A stretch of DNA of 64,000 bases from Piezodorus guildinii (taxonomy: Eukaryota > Arthropoda > Insecta > Hemiptera > Pentatomidae), in NCBI GenBank assembly GCA_023052935.1, contig CM041298.1, forward strand, positions 117,388,977 through 117,452,976. The letters are read 5' to 3'. The translations under genes were made by a program, and so were the position numbers. The notes under the pieces were generated by a model. The model did not search any database. It was given only the letters and a program-made list of their open reading frames with translations, and was not told the DNA's origin. Shown in pieces: positions 10,070 through 21,760 of this stretch (positions within the stretch are counted from its first letter, which is position 1; every line of letters starts with the position of its first letter).

Positions 10070-12772
10070 TCAGGCTAGGAGGTCCCTCATCCAACTCCTT
10101 TTCAGCCTACGCCGAGTTATGTATGGTATGTCAGTTGTAGCCATGTTTTGTACAAGTTTGTTTCTATGTCCATTTAGTTTGTCGTGAAATCGTTTGTAAG
10201 TCAGTCGAATGTGGTTTATTGTAGTTGGAATACGTAAGTCAGTGTGTAGGGTATCGTTTGACACATATGGTGGTGAGTTCATTGCTAGTCTTAAAAATTG
10301 CGATTGAAAGGTTTGTATTTTTCGTATGTGTGTCTTTTTAGCGGGTCCGTATATTTGGCAAGCGTAAGTCCATATTGGTTTTAATAAATAAGTGTAAACA
10401 TTTAGTTTCTGTCTGGTGGATAATTTAGAACGTCTATGTAATATTGAATATTATAGTCTAAGTCGAAAGTTTAGCGTTTTACGTTTTGTCTTGACGTGTG
10501 GGCCCCATGTCAATCTTTTGTCAAATATTAGTCCTAAGTACGTTACTGTATTTGTTTGCGGTAAAGGGTGATTGTCTATGTAAACTGAAGGGCAGATTCC
10601 GCGTCTAAGTGAAAATGTAATATGTAGTGACTTCTCATGGTTAATTTTTAACTTCCATTTCTTACACCAGTTTTGTACGTTGTCCAAATGGTGTTGTAAT
10701 ATCATACTGGTTTGTATAGGGTCTGTGTTTCTCGTAATAATTGCAGTGTCGTCGGCATATGTCGCAGTTAAGATGTTTTGGTCTGTTGGTAAGTCATATG
10801 TGTATATTAAGTAGAGAAGAGGGGCCAGGATAGAACCTTGGGGTACACCTGCAGAGATTGGTTTTATTGATGAGGTCTCAGAACCATGTCGGACAGAGAA
10901 GAAACGGTCATAGAGAAAAGATTGTAAAACTAAGTAATATGTACTTGGAAGTATAGGTTTTAGTTTAAAAAGAAGACCCTGGTGCCATACTCTATCAAAA
11001 GCCTGAGTAACATCCAAAAAAGCCCCAGATGCGTACTGTTTTAGTTCTAGTGCAGTAGTAATGTAGTCGGTAACTCTGTGTAGCTGTTGTGTTGTGGAAT
11101 GAAAAGAGCGAAATCCGAATTGGTGATCTGGTAATATGTCGTGGTCTGTCAGTATGCTAATAATCCGTTCGTACAGCAGTTTTTCAAATATTTTCGAACA
11201 TACCGGAAGAAGGCTAATAGGTCTATAAGAGGCAGGTCTATGTTTGTCTTTGTTAGGTTTATGTACCATTGAAATTGAAGAATATTTCCATTGAATAGGG
11301 AATTTAGTTGTCCTAAGTATAGCATTGTACAGTGTTGTAAGGAAGACTAAAGCTTTTCTGGGGATTTTTTGTAGTATCTCAGCAGTGATAAGGTAATAAC
11401 CAGGAGTCTTCTTTTTTGGCATTTTCATAATCTGTCTTGATACTTCAGAAGGAGTAAAGGTTTTTGGCGGAAAGGACATAGGAAGAGGTGAGTCTAAGAC
11501 TTTCTGCACATAATTTTCGTGTTGTATGTCTGTTAAGTCTGTGTGAGTTTTAAAAACAGTTAAAAGATAGTCAGCAAAAATTACAGATTTCTCTTTGTCC
11601 GACACAGCCCAAGAACCATCATCTTTTCTCAATGGGACGGATACTTCGCGATGTTTTAGGAGGCGCTTGGTATGTCGCCAAAGACTGCTGTCGTCCGTTG
11701 TCAAGTTTTCCAGATATTTGTCAAAGTTGGTTTGTTTAAATTTTCGTATTTCTCGCTTCAGTTCATTATTAAGTTTGTTGAAGGTTCGTCTGTCTGAAGG
11801 AAGTCTGTTAGTTTGCCATTGTTTTCGTGATCGTCTCTTGGCTCTTATTAGGTCCCTGATGTATTGAGGGTAGGACGGTAAACTTACTCCTTGCCTTCTT
11901 TTTATTTCTTGTGAGGACCAGGCAGCTTCTTGGATGGTTGAGGTGAAAAGTTCAACCGCTTCTTCTAAATCCTTTTCGGTTTTTAATGCTTTAGGCACGG
12001 TAAGCTGGTCATTAATACATTCATTAAAGATGTCCCAATTCATGACGCCGTAAGTGAGTGATGGTCTCCTTTCTGCAAAGAATTTTTCTACCCCCAACAT
12101 CAGGGTTACCGGTAAATGGTCCGAGCCAAGATCTGTTTCGGTAATAATGGTAATTGGTAGAGTTGTCAAATCTTTGGCTATAAATATGTCAAGTACGTCA
12201 GGTTTTTTGTACTGAGACTTTGGTAAGTAAGTTGGTTTGTCGGGGGCAAATACATTTAATGACAACTGGGTAACAGCAGACTTGAGTCTCCTGCCTCTTG
12301 GTGTGCATAAACGTGAACCCCAGTGTTGATGTTTCGCATTGAAGTCGCCTCCAGCAAGGAATGTTCTACCAAATGATTGAAAGAGTTCTACGAACATTTG
12401 CTCTGTTAAAATATATTTAGGGGGACAGTAGATAGAAGCAATTGTTATGTTTCTGTGGTTGGTTTGTAGCTGTATTCCTGTTATTTGTATTTGAGCCGTC
12501 GAGTTTACGTGTATTGGATAATGTTTAAGGTTAGATTTAATTAGTATGGCTGTCCCTCCGTGGGCAGTATTGTCTGGATGGTCTGTTCTGTACAAAGTAT
12601 AATTTGGTATATAAAGTTTGTTACGTGAAGTTAGATGTGTTTCCGTCAGAAGTACAATGTCAATACGTTTTTGTTGCATATAAATTTCCAGTTCAGTTTT
12701 ATGTCGAAGTATTCCGTTTGTGTTCCAAAGAAGGATTGACAGGGAGCCAACAGTCAGAGAACTAATGTCCAT
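10070..12772 (-). pseudogene. Jockey-C ORF2: endonuclease-reverse transcriptase, one in-frame stop
   Basis: In a live copy this protein nicks target DNA and primes reverse transcription of its own RNA there. Residues 1-225 are an APE-type endonuclease (LLWNTNGILRHK near the start, GDFNAKHQHWGS, SDHLPVTL). The RT follows, with SYRPISLLPVCSKIFEKLL, SAGVPQGSILAPLLYLIYTY and the catalytic YADDTAI at about residue 670. A TAA at 10451-10453 ends the first 773 codons. The same frame then stays open to 10070 and ends in LKRSWMRDLLA, the usual Jockey C-terminus, so this is one nonsense change and not a frameshift. The start ATG lies inside the end of ORF1. Confidence 0.92.
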
Positions 12773-14021
12773 AAGTAGCAGTTAGGGCTTGTGTTAGTTG
12801 TGATATTTGATTCATTAGGGTCAAAAGGGGCTGGATGAGGGCACTTAAATTATTTAATAAATTTGATTGTTGGGAAGGTAAAGACCCAGCTGGTTGCACC
12901 AGCTGACTACTATCTTCCCTCATACCTGATCTTGGATATGGCTGAGGCTGATGAGTCTCTAAGTTCGGTCGAGGACAGTTCGGGCGCTCCATTCTTGGAA
13001 GTAAAGTGAAAGGTTCCGAAGGCTGCTGTTGATAAGGGTTGTTTGGTAGAGGTGGGTACTGCTCTAAGTCTGGTGGAGGTTCGACAGTCACCGGCGGAGG
13101 ACGGTACTTCTGGGCTCGCTGTGCTCTCAGGTTCTTGAGAGCCTGGCATCCCCGGTAATTGGCTGGGTGTGCCCCTTCACAGTTGGCACATTTGGCAGGA
13201 GTATTTCTAGTTTTGAGGCATGCCGATGTTTCGTGGGCCTCTCCGCATCGTACACAACGTGGCTGGTGGTAGCAGTAAGATTTGGTGTGAGCAAAGCCTT
13301 GGCACCGAAAGCATTGTGGAATTTCTCTCTTTTTTCGGACCTCTTCAATTTTTATTTTGGTATAATAAATATAATTTAATTCGAATATTTTTTCATTATA
13401 TGTATTTTTGGTTATATCAACAAAAAACATATTTAGTGGCAATTTAGTTCGGGCTGATATGGAATTGGTAACGTTGGAAACGTCATACCCCAATGTTTTT
13501 AATTCCTCTTTGATAATCGATTCTGGAGTAGATGCATGGAGACCCTTAATAACCACTCTCGGGTTCTTATCTTCTCACAACTGATAAGTGTGAAAATCGG
13601 CGTTCACTTTTTTTAAACTGCGTACGGCCGATCTGTATGATTCCGGCGAGGCTGGGTAAAGTATCACATGCCTAACTGTTGATTTAATATTAAATTGATT
13701 CTGGCCTATTTCTTTCTTTAAAAATGAAATTAAGGCTTCTATATTTTGAATTCCATTTAAAAATATAGGAAGCGGTTTTACTTTTTTACTGTCTGTTTCA
13801 TTTGGTTGGTTGTAGGCTTCTGTATTATTGATTTTTAAAAGTGGGTCATACCTGTTTGTAGTTTCAATGTTGTTAATTTTTTTGGTGATTTTTCTTAGCT
13901 CTCCTGAAGAACAAGGCCGTTTTCTTCCCGTCACCACTTCCCATTCGTTGTTCTCCTCAGTAGAGGCAGAAGGACCTGCCTCTTGTAGCAGTTCCATACT
14001 TCTGTCCTCTTCGGGCATCAT
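12762..14021 (-). pseudogene. Jockey-C ORF1: gag-like zinc-knuckle protein, one in-frame stop
   Basis: Gag-like RNA-binding protein of the Jockey clade, about 420 codons. The N-terminal half (14021-13578) is followed by TGA at 13575-13577, after NADFHTYQL. The same frame then continues through VVIKGLHASTPESIIKEELK and three zinc knuckles: CFRCQGFAHTKSYC, CVRCGEAHETSAC and CANCEGAHPANYRGC. The Jockey-A ORF1 at 38990-40306 has arginine after the corresponding HTYQL, so TGA probably replaced CGA. The C-terminal part is rich in proline and glutamine. It overlaps ORF2 by 11 bases. Confidence 0.9.
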
Positions 14022-14589
14022 AGCCCCACACTACTTATATCCACTAGTATAAATGTTCACTATTAGTAATTATTCACATACAATCACTGATCCTATTTAT
14101 AAATAAAAGTAAAAGTACCGTGCACTGTTTTGAACAACCGAACATAAAAGAAATGGTTCTTAATTATTTATCCAATTTAACCTCAGCACTATAACCTTCC
14201 ACCACTTCACATTTTTTGCACTTTTTTGATTGTTACTTACATATAAATCCTATAACTTTTATAACTTTCTGAACTAGATAAATAACTGGTCCTTTAGAGA
14301 TAAGAATCACACATAAATATCATTTATAAAAAAGAATAAATCATATTTCGAACAGACACATTCATAGCACGTGCTTATTACTACACTGTCATCACCTGTT
14401 TTTTCTCCTTAATAATTTCACGTATTTTTATCTCTAACTGTATTTGAAAATTCTTTTATTGATTTTAATAATGGAGGTAAGTGAAAGTCGTGTGTTGCCC
14501 GCACCAGATTTTTAACTATGTGGTAATATTCATTTCATTGTCACACACTTCGACAAATTCAAATATATGTACACCCTTAGACTAACAAG

Positions 14590-14875
14590 TAATCGAGTAG
14601 AGTCATGATGGTTCGCATAACAACAGCCTCCTATGCCCAAAGTCCCAGGTTCAGAGCCGCAGGTGGCCCTAGGATTTTTTGATTGGAGTAAAAAATCTTT
14701 AGTTATACTGTCCTCCGGAGAGGACGTTAAAAGGTGGTCCCGAGCCTGTGCGATTTCAGGTACTCGTTAAAGATCTCTATCCAAATTAAACCTGGGTAGG
14801 CAAAATTTAGGACTACCACTGTAGCATCGTCCGGTTAGCCACAGCAGCATAAAGTGAGGTTTAATAAATAAACAA
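14590..14875 (+). mobile_element. tRNA-derived SINE
   Basis: Same family as 1588-1860. The head has GATGGTTCGCATAACA (A box) and AGGTTCAGAGCC (weak B box), and the body has GGTGGTCCCGAGCCTGTGCG and AGGTACTCGTTAAAGATC. The tail is AATAAATAAACAAA. Confidence 0.75.
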
Positions 14876-15181
14876 ACAGAACAGCATAATGTATATTTTA
14901 TTACTAATTAAAACATATGAGTTTTTTTTGTTTTTTTGGATGATAAACTGAGGTTATCTCTGTGTTGCACAACCCACAGTTACTCACCCATTCACGTTCC
15001 AAGATATGCCTCAAATAATGATTACTTTTAAACTAACAGAACTCAGTTTAGGGATGAGTAGAAAAATTATGCAATAGCCTAATCAACAAATTTCAACATC
15101 AGCAAACAAATTAACCATACCTGTTGAGGAAAAATAGAAAAAAACAAAACAAAAAACGATGGTATAGATATAACAAAAAAA
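14876..15181. other. Spacer between two facing X copies
   Basis: AT-rich; no ORF or known repeat was recognised. Confidence 0.4.
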
Positions 15182-15930
15182 TCTAGTGCGGGCAACACAC
15201 GACATTCACTTACCTCCATTTTTAAAATCAATGAAAGAAATTTCAAAAACAGTTAGAGATAAAAATACGTGAACCTATTAAGGAATTAATTAAATTATAT
15301 TTTAATCGAAACATGTGTTTCATTAAAAAATCTATTATATTATTATCTAAAATAATCAGTTAGTTTTATGTTCATTTCATCACTCTCTATTAACTTTTAA
15401 AAGCTTGCGTATGAGATATTATTTTTTCGAAAATCTTTAGCTTTCCAACGGTATATCATACATGTATATTACTGCTCTTATGTTCAAAAACAAAAAATTG
15501 CATTAAAAAAATATTTTTTCTGTTTTCTCCTTTAGTTGGGTATCGAATTTATTCAATTTATATATTTACCTGTTTTTTATCAGCATTAACAAGATAATAT
15601 GGTTATTTTTATTCAATCTACAAAATTGAAGGTACTTTAGGGGAAGAAAATTTAAAATATCAGCATTTAAGCCCTGTCAGACCATTTTTATCAGAATAAA
15701 ACCTACATGATATTAAAGCCCATTAAATTTTACATCGATATAGGGAGTTTAAACAAAATCGTCGGAACCGTTTTTGTGAAAATCGAAAAAATGTGCAAAA
15801 TGCATAGTATAAAGTGCCTCTTCTGGTAAGCTCATTTTGATGAAAAAAGTTTTGTCATGTCTCGGCCATATAGTTGTCCTAAATATGAAATTTCAGTTTC
15901 ATAGGTCATACCGTTTCCGCCCGGCAGTTA

Positions 15931-15968
<38 letters not shown>

Positions 15969-16090
15969 CTTTTTGCGGGACTTGGTTATTTGACTCAGGG
16001 GACCCTAAAACGTGTATTTCTGTTGGAAACTGGAATTCGAAAATTTTCACGATCGCAATACTTATATACTATATATAGTAAGTGAAAGAA
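15182..16090 (+). repeat. X-family repeat, uninterrupted copy (reference copy)
   Basis: The most complete X copy, about 0.91 kb. It begins TCTAGTGCGGGCAACACACG, followed by TTCACTTACCTCC. It ends at CTATATATAGTAAGTGAAAG. The subterminal GTAAGTGAAAG and CTTTCACTTAC are inverted to each other. An internal (CA)n tract lies at 15934-15964, followed by CCTTTTTGCGGGACTTGG and GGGGACCCTAAAACGTGTAT. No protein is encoded; the ORF 15837-16085 is a by-product. Confidence 0.8.
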
Positions 16091-16284
16091 AAAATATGTT
16101 TTTTTTAATTTTTCAAAGATAGACTAATCTTCTAAAATAGAGAATATTGCTAATTATAATGCCGAAATTCGAGATGAATAGAAAATTAAGATATAAAAAA
16201 CTACGACCAAGAAAAAAAAAAAGGAGCAATTAATTTCATTCTTTCACAGATAATTCAATCTTTTTAAACAGTTATAAAGCATAT

Positions 16285-16540
16285 TCTTTAGTGCCCGCAT
16301 TGCCATGATAAAAATGGCAGGTCCATAAAAAATGATGTGCTATGTGTACACCAGCTCATACAGTCAACTTCAGATTACGATGGCATATCTCTACAAGGTG
16401 ATAATGTTTCACAATTAAATGAAACAATAAAAACAAAACACGCATTCTCAACATCTAATTTTACAAACGTGCTCCTTTTTCCAACAAAATTCCGAAGCAA
16501 ATCGAGAATTAAAAAACATTTTCACTTCTATCGGCAGTAG
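16285..16540 (+). CDS. Possible terminal exon of an unknown host gene
   Basis: An open frame begins after the pyrimidine-leaning TTCTTTAG (a plausible 3' splice site ending at about 16289) and runs 80-odd codons to TAG at 16538-16540. It starts CPHCHDKNGRSIKNDVLCVH and ends in the basic stretch RSKSRIKKHFHFYRQ. Two cysteines and a histidine at the start could be part of a zinc-binding site. It has no resemblance to the transposon proteins in this window and lies in the gap between X (ends about 16090) and R (starts about 16665). There is no start codon, so it would need an upstream exon. It may also be chance; no clear polyadenylation signal follows. Confidence 0.25.
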
Positions 16541-16664
16541 CTATTACTGCCTGAGTTTTATTTTATTTATTTTTTTAAATTTTATTCTCTAAATAACCTT
16601 TAATGTTATTAATTTGTAATAATTAACGATTTATGTTTTTTAGCTTTGATAATATAGATTAACC

Positions 16665-17745
16665 ATATTGTATGTGAGGCTTATGATTCCATAGACCGTC
16701 AGAAGCTATATAACATCATGATTGAACAGGGGATACCTAAAAAGTTAGTAAACCTAGTAGAGATGTGTTTGTCGGAAATATTTCATAAAGTTAGAATCAG
16801 TCATAATTACTCCGAGAGATTTGAGGTGCGATCGGGTTTGAAACAGGGTGACTCCCTTTCACCTGTTTTGTTTAATATAGCTTTAGAATATGTCATAGAA
16901 AAGATGATGTGTACCGAGAAAGGCTTAAATATGGGTGACAAGATTCCGGTTTTGTGGTATGCCGATGATTTGGTACTGCTAGGTGAAGACACGGAAACCA
17001 TACAACTAAATACAAGTGTGTTAATAAAAACCGGCAAACAAATAGCTCTTGAATTAAATACCGATAAGACGAAATATATGATTAGTAGATCTTGATGATA
17101 TTAATATTTCAGGTCATACTTTTGAACACGTAGAGAAATTCAAGTATTTAGGTTCAATGATAACTAGAAAAAATGAAATGCAGGAAGAAATATAGTCCCG
17201 GTTAAAGGTGAGAAATGCGTGTTATTATTCAGTTGCTAAATTACTTAGCTCGCGGCTTCTGTCTAAAAACTTAAAGGTTAGAATTTATAAAACTATTATT
17301 CTTCCTACGGTTCTTTACAGATGTGAAACGTGGCCGCTTACTTTGAAGGATGAACAACGCCTTAAGGTTTTCGAAAATAAGGTACTGCGTAAAACATTTG
17401 GTCCGAAGAGAGATGAGGCCACTGGGGAGTTTAAAAGGTTGCACAAGGCGGAATTGCTGAATTTGTACCCTGTGAATATAATTGAGTTGATAGCATCGCG
17501 GAGACTCAAATGGACGCGTAATGATGTTGGGCTCGTTGAGGAACGGATTCCGAGAAAGTTGGTATTCGCTGAACCGACTGGTAGGCGTCCGAAAGGTAGG
17601 CCGAAGCGTCGATTGGAGAATTGCATTAAGGCTGATCTCGGGGGCTTGGGCTTGAACGGTGAACATTGGACGAGTCTGTGCAGGTGAAGTTTGGTGGTGT
17701 CGGCAGTGAACCTTCGGGTTCGATAAGCCTATTTTTATATTATAT
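16665..17745 (+). mobile_element. R-family non-LTR retrotransposon, 5'-truncated
   Basis: The RT begins mid-domain (EAYDSIDRQKLY), followed by RSGLKQGDSLSPVLFNIALE and the catalytic YADDLVLLG at about 16960 in the frame 16718-17095. The frame then shifts, with a stop near 17190, and the C-terminal region is open at 17208-17687 (IYKTIILPTVLYRCETWPLT, then RRLKWTRNDVGLVEERIPRK). The N-terminal endonuclease and half of the RT are missing. The 3' end after GATAAGCCTATTTTTAT is AT-rich. Of the copies in the window this one retains the most of the RT. Confidence 0.85.
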
Positions 17746-18600
17746 TGTATGTGGCTGTTCAGTGTGAGAGCTCAATGAGTTGTATGACATAATTAAATAC
17801 CGCTGCAAATCATTACACAATGGTTTATTATTTTCAAATAACTATACTAGGGTATAATTATTCATGAGCAATTAACTGACATTAAAAGCAATAAATAATT
17901 CAAAGTAAAATGGCATATAACCACTGCTAATTTCAAAACGCTATATCGCTAGTTCCAAACCTATTTCAATGTTTTTTTTATTGATTTTGTTGAAAATTTA
18001 ACTCTGTAAAATAGCACTAAAAGAAATCGCATCTGTTATAAGTTGTGGCTTAAACTTATAAGATTGTTTTTATTATTATTGTTTTTCTATTTATTTATCG
18101 CGTTGTCTTGATTTTGAAAATCATTTCAATTTTTTTCCATCTTCAATGATAACCGAGTTTTGGTGGAATCACATCTATATTATTTGTGACTTGAATATAC
18201 AGATCAACTTTTTTTTCCTTTTTTCATTTTCGATTATGGCACTTTACTGACTCCAAAACTCTGTACATATTTTTTGTATATTCCTAAAAAACTGATTTAT
18301 GGATAAAAATGTCAATATTTTCTTTTCTTTTTTCATAATTTTTCGCGGTTTTATAGTTGAAAACACTATTAAATTTTGTCTCTATCTAAAAAACTAACTG
18401 AGTTACGGGAGTATATATATGCAAAATTTCAATTTTTTCCCTCTTTTTTATAATCAATCGGTTAAAAAACATTCCTAAATTTTTTCTCTATGTTCAAAAA
18501 TAACTAAGTTATTGCAATAAATCACATTTGATCGCCTGCCATTTTTAAAAACAACCAGCCGATATCAACATCTAGGAGTTAGGTTTGCATGCCGTAATTT
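17746..18600. repeat. AT-rich region with degenerate ~105-bp tandem units (Y repeat)
   Basis: Variants of one motif recur: ATAACCGAGTTTTGGTGG near 18149, AAAAAACTGATTTATGG near 18287, AAAAACTAACTGAGTTACGG near 18390 and AAATAACTAAGTTATTG near 18497. Each is preceded by T-rich DNA, and the later spacings are about 105 bp. No gene is seen. Confidence 0.45.
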
Positions 18601-19140
18601 TTTTTTTTTGGCCAATTTTTTAAATTTAATTTTATTGATATTTACAACTGTACTGATAATAAATACAATAAGTAATTTGGCTAATTTAAATTTATGGCAT
18701 GAAAGTGTCTTATGAAGAAACTACCTAGTAGTAGCACATCAATTTCAAATTAATTTAGTAGGTCTGGAGGCCATCCCTTTCCAATCGCCTCGGAGGGTTG
18801 TCAGGAATTGATGGAAATGATAAGTTGCATAGAAGAGGATTCGTGTGGGTCGGGAGTTTGGAATTAAAAGAGGCATGTGGGTTGCGGAATAGTTCTGCGA
18901 CAAATGGGATATTCAGGTCATTATGGATGATTTTATTCGTAACGGAATAAGGAGCATTTAAGAATTTGGGAAGGATTTTGGATTGTAAGGATTGGATGCG
19001 AGAGGAATTAGATGGTTAACTAGAGCCCCAAAGGTCGATTCTATATGTCCAGATGGGCCTGATGATGGTAACATAAATGAGCATTTTGTAATTAATTGCA
19101 AGTTTTGAACGTTTGTCGAAAAGTATTGTAGTAATCAGTA
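18600..19140 (-). mobile_element. Jockey-B fragment, decayed
   Basis: On the minus strand, sequence from about 19130 to 18760 matches the C-terminal coding region of Jockey-B at 24100-24490, including the region that reads PPRRLKRRWPRDLL in intact copies. It continues into the 3' UTR down to about 18610. Many frameshifts are present. Confidence 0.65.
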
Positions 19141-19288
19141 TCTACGGGCCGTTTCGTGTCGAATTTAAAAAAAGTATTGGTTCAGGAATTCCAAAGAAAT
19201 ACCAAGGACGGCAGACGAACGGATTTTTTTTCTCGTTATTCGGGTTCTACGCATCTTGAAAGGTTAGCCCTCAAAATTTCAGTATATG

Positions 19289-19319
<31 letters not shown>

Positions 19320-19405
19320 CATAATGTATAATTAATTGAAACAAGTTTTTTTTCTTATAGGATATAGTATATTCTGTTCCATGCTCACACTTATGCACTT
19401 ATTAT
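19141..19405. other. AT-rich stretch with poly(T) run
   Basis: A T-run of about 27 bases lies near 19290-19316, possibly the tail of an unrecognised insertion. No gene is seen. Confidence 0.35.
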
Positions 19406-19985
19406 ATAGGAAATAATTTTTATTCTGGGACTGGGTGGCTTTGGAATAACAGGATTGTGCAGTTTAAATATACAATATGCCTGGCCAACAGACAAGATGA
19501 ACATGATTAACTACTATTTACAACAAATAAATACATATATTGATAAATTTATATGAATATTATCTTACCTCTTTACATTGCCTAATTTTAAGTTCTTTCC
19601 GGTAAAACGTTTTACCCGACTTGAGGAAGGTACCAGTGCCTCTAAGATCACCTACCTCTCATGGATCCGGTAGCCCGTGAAGACTCCCGAAGGCCTGTAC
19701 AGAAAAGACAAGCTCATCAGATATTAAAGATCCGCTATCTATTCAGGGAATGCCACTCACCCATATCCCAGACTTATGTCTTGTTTTCTCCGCCTTCCTC
19801 TGAAGCTCCCATTTCCTGGAGTGCCTTCTTCTTTGAGGTTAATTGCACGCTCCTCAATCCATTGCGAGCTGTGTACACAAAACCGAATGACGAACCCAGG
19901 ACTTTTATCTCGAGTGGTCGTTTAGGGAGGTCGTGTAGTATGCCAAGTCAAGTACACCTGTATTGTCCTAGGAATGACGGGTAAA
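19406..19985 (-). mobile_element. CR1-type LINE 3' UTR fragment plus unassigned GC-richer sequence
   Basis: The block 19406-19520 (AATAATTTTTATTCTGGGAC and ACAATATGCCTGGCCA) matches 51090-51160, the 3' UTR of a CR1-type element. The GC-richer sequence at 19615-19980 may be more of the same or another element. The plus-strand ORF there (19661-19984) has no recognisable motif, and I do not call it a gene. Confidence 0.45.
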
Positions 19986-20059
19986 TGATACTTAACGTGG
20001 ATATTTGAAAAGTCCCTTATTTAGCATATGAATACGGTCTATTACATTTTGTATAAACA

Positions 20060-20385
20060 AAAAATATTTTATTTTATATTTATTGAGATATTTTACAATT
20101 TCTCTGGATATGAACAATAGTAATAGTGAAATGAGACCACATTTATACAATATTTATAACAAAAAAACCCCAATAATATAGTCAAATACATAAAAAAAAT
20201 AAAAAAATACATATATTTAAAAAAAGAAAACAACCGATAATTGATATAAATACAAATTTAACAAAAAATGAACATCATACACACAATCATACTATAATAA
20301 TCATATATAATCATACTATAATAATAATTATCTCTTTGATTCTGCTTTTCCTCGTCAAAAATGCCTCGTCTGGGGTCCCTTTAGA
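20060..20385 (-). mobile_element. Jockey-A-like 3' UTR fragment
   Basis: Matches 2530-2800: TTTATTGAGATATTTTACAA, GAGACCACATTTATAC and the AT-rich tail. No coding part is present. Confidence 0.55.
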
Positions 20386-20895
20386 AGATTTTAAATATTC
20401 ACAGGACACAAGTTCCGCATTTCCACGGTGTGCAACCTTTTAAACTCCCCAGTGGCCTCATCTCTCCTCGGACCAAATATCCTACGCAGTACCTTATTTT
20501 CGAAAACCTTAAGCCGTTGTTCATCCTTCAATGTAAGCGGCCACGTTTCACACCCGTAAAGAACCGTCGGAAGAATAATAGTTTTATAAATTCTAACCTT
20601 TAAGTTTTTAGATAGAAGCCGTGAACTAAGTAACTTAGCAACTGAATAATAACACGCATTTCCCACCTTTAACCGGGACTTTATTTTTTCCTGGATTTCA
20701 TTTTTTCTTGTTATCATTGAACCTAAATACTTGAATTTCTCTACTTGTTCAAAAGTATGCCCTGATATATCAATATCACCAAGCTCGCCACCGTTTCTGC
20801 TACTGATCATATATTTCGTCTTATCGGTATTTAATTCGAGTCCTATTTCTTTACCAGTTTTTATTAACACACTTGTATTTAGTTGTATGGTTTCC
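20386..20895 (-). mobile_element. R-family fragment with open C-terminal region
   Basis: The minus-strand ORF 20870-20391 gives an unbroken reading from VLIKTGKEIGLELNTDKTKY through FKYLGSMITRKNEIQEKIKS and IYKTIILPTVLYGCETWPLT to LHTVEMRNLCPVNI. It starts just after the YADD box and is cut at both ends. It encodes the region C-terminal to the RT catalytic site and cannot act alone. Confidence 0.8.
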
Positions 20896-21212
20896 GAAAT
20901 TTATTACTAAAAATATGTATTTATTATTTCTTGAACAGCTTTTTCTCTCCTACTTTTCTACCTCTAAAACCAAACACCCATGTCATTAAAATTGGCACTT
21001 CAGGATTGTCGAACTAGCATAATGAACCTACAGTGAACTGGTGCCTAAAATCGAATGATCTCAAAGCACACACGGCTGTGCCCGACAGTATTCTGCCCTT
21101 GACAGCTGTCTGTCATATTGATGCTTAAATAAATCTATATTATTATCTACTATCGGCGGATCATTCTCAAATAAAGAGCCGCGTTTCATTCTTAAGGGAC
21201 AAGACAATCTTT
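20896..21212. other. Stretch without recognised feature
   Basis: No ORF and no match to other repeats in the window was seen. Confidence 0.4.
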
Positions 21213-21394
21213 TTTTTCAACAACAACAATTTTTATTGAGTAATATTACATAATAAAATATTTACACTGCACTAAAATTATAATAATATATATATACAAT
21301 AATAAATCAATAAAATGTATACAAAGTCTATAAATCACTCATGCTATATACACGTCCTACATACAGCACATTGAGTGGAGAATCCAGCCAGTGC
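21213..21394 (-). mobile_element. Jockey-A subfamily 3' UTR fragment
   Basis: TCAACAACAACAATTTTTATT matches the extreme 3' end of the full Jockey-A at 36056. The fragment ends where a mariner terminus begins. Confidence 0.7.
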
Positions 21395-21760
21395 TACCGG
21401 GTTGTTTCACATGAAATGTCCGTTTTTTTTAGTTTCTGAAATACATAAAGGATTTTTAGCTATTGTTTTCTTTCGAATGTTTAAATATTTAAAGTAAACA
21501 GTTACTAATTATCTACCTTTGTATTCTAAACATTAGCTTCCCAATCAATTACCCATTTTTTAGTACATCTCCAAATATGAACATGGAAACACGCGATTTT
21601 CGAGTAATATTTTTGTACAATTTTAAACTCGGCTATTCAACAGCTGAGGCCGCTAGAAATATTTGCAAGGCGTTTGGAGAAGGGAGTGTTAATGAACGGA
21701 CCATTCGCCGTTGGTTTGCTAAGTTTTCATCTGGAGATACCGACTTGGAAAACTTATAAA
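21395..21760 (+). pseudogene. mariner transposon fragment (N-terminus of transposase)
   Basis: TA at 21395-21396 is followed by a mariner-like terminal repeat, CCGGGTTGTTTCACATGAAA. The ORF 21577-21759 encodes about 60 residues: MNMETRDFRVIFLYNFKLGY, STAEAARNICKAFGEGSVNE and RTIRRWFAKFSSGDTDLENL. This is the first helix-turn-helix of a mariner transposase, which binds the terminal repeats. The second HTH, the DD34D catalytic domain and the right terminus are missing; the sequence passes directly into a Jockey-A tail. It is inactive. Confidence 0.9.

Larger units (their letters stand above)
9916..14405 (-). mobile_element. Jockey-C non-LTR retrotransposon, nearly full length
   Basis: A two-ORF LINE of about 4.5 kb on the minus strand, with a poly(A) tail (T-run at 9910-9932). 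The direct repeat TCCTTAATAATTT at 9903-9915 and 14406-14418 is its target-site duplication. The 5' UTR is about 380 bp. ORF1 (14021-12762) and ORF2 (12772-10070) overlap by 11 bases. Each is complete except for a single in-frame stop, so the copy is fairly young but cannot make intact protein from either ORF. Confidence 0.9.
9083..14508 (-). repeat. X-family repeat, split by Jockey-C
   Basis: The two X parts are 9083-9915 and 14406-14508. The left end begins CTTTCACTTACTATATATAG. The right end is GGTAAGTGAAAGTCGTGTG followed by TTGCCCGCACCAGA. Internal landmarks are the (GT)n tract at 9178-9256 and conserved AT-rich blocks shared with 15182-16090. A Jockey-C insertion at 9916-14405 splits it and is flanked by a 13-bp direct repeat. 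X codes for nothing recognisable; the ORF 9350-9054 is a shadow of the GT tract. Confidence 0.8.

Noticed and set aside
11595..11867. Plus-strand ORFs inside LINE genes (also 13167-13447, 17666-17271, 22219-22467, 40922-41278 and 46836-47231)
   Set aside because: Antisense shadows of RT or gag coding sequence.
19661..19984. 107-codon plus-strand ORF
   Set aside because: No recognisable motif, no start context or splice signals. It lies in GC-richer sequence that probably belongs to a retrotransposon on the other strand.
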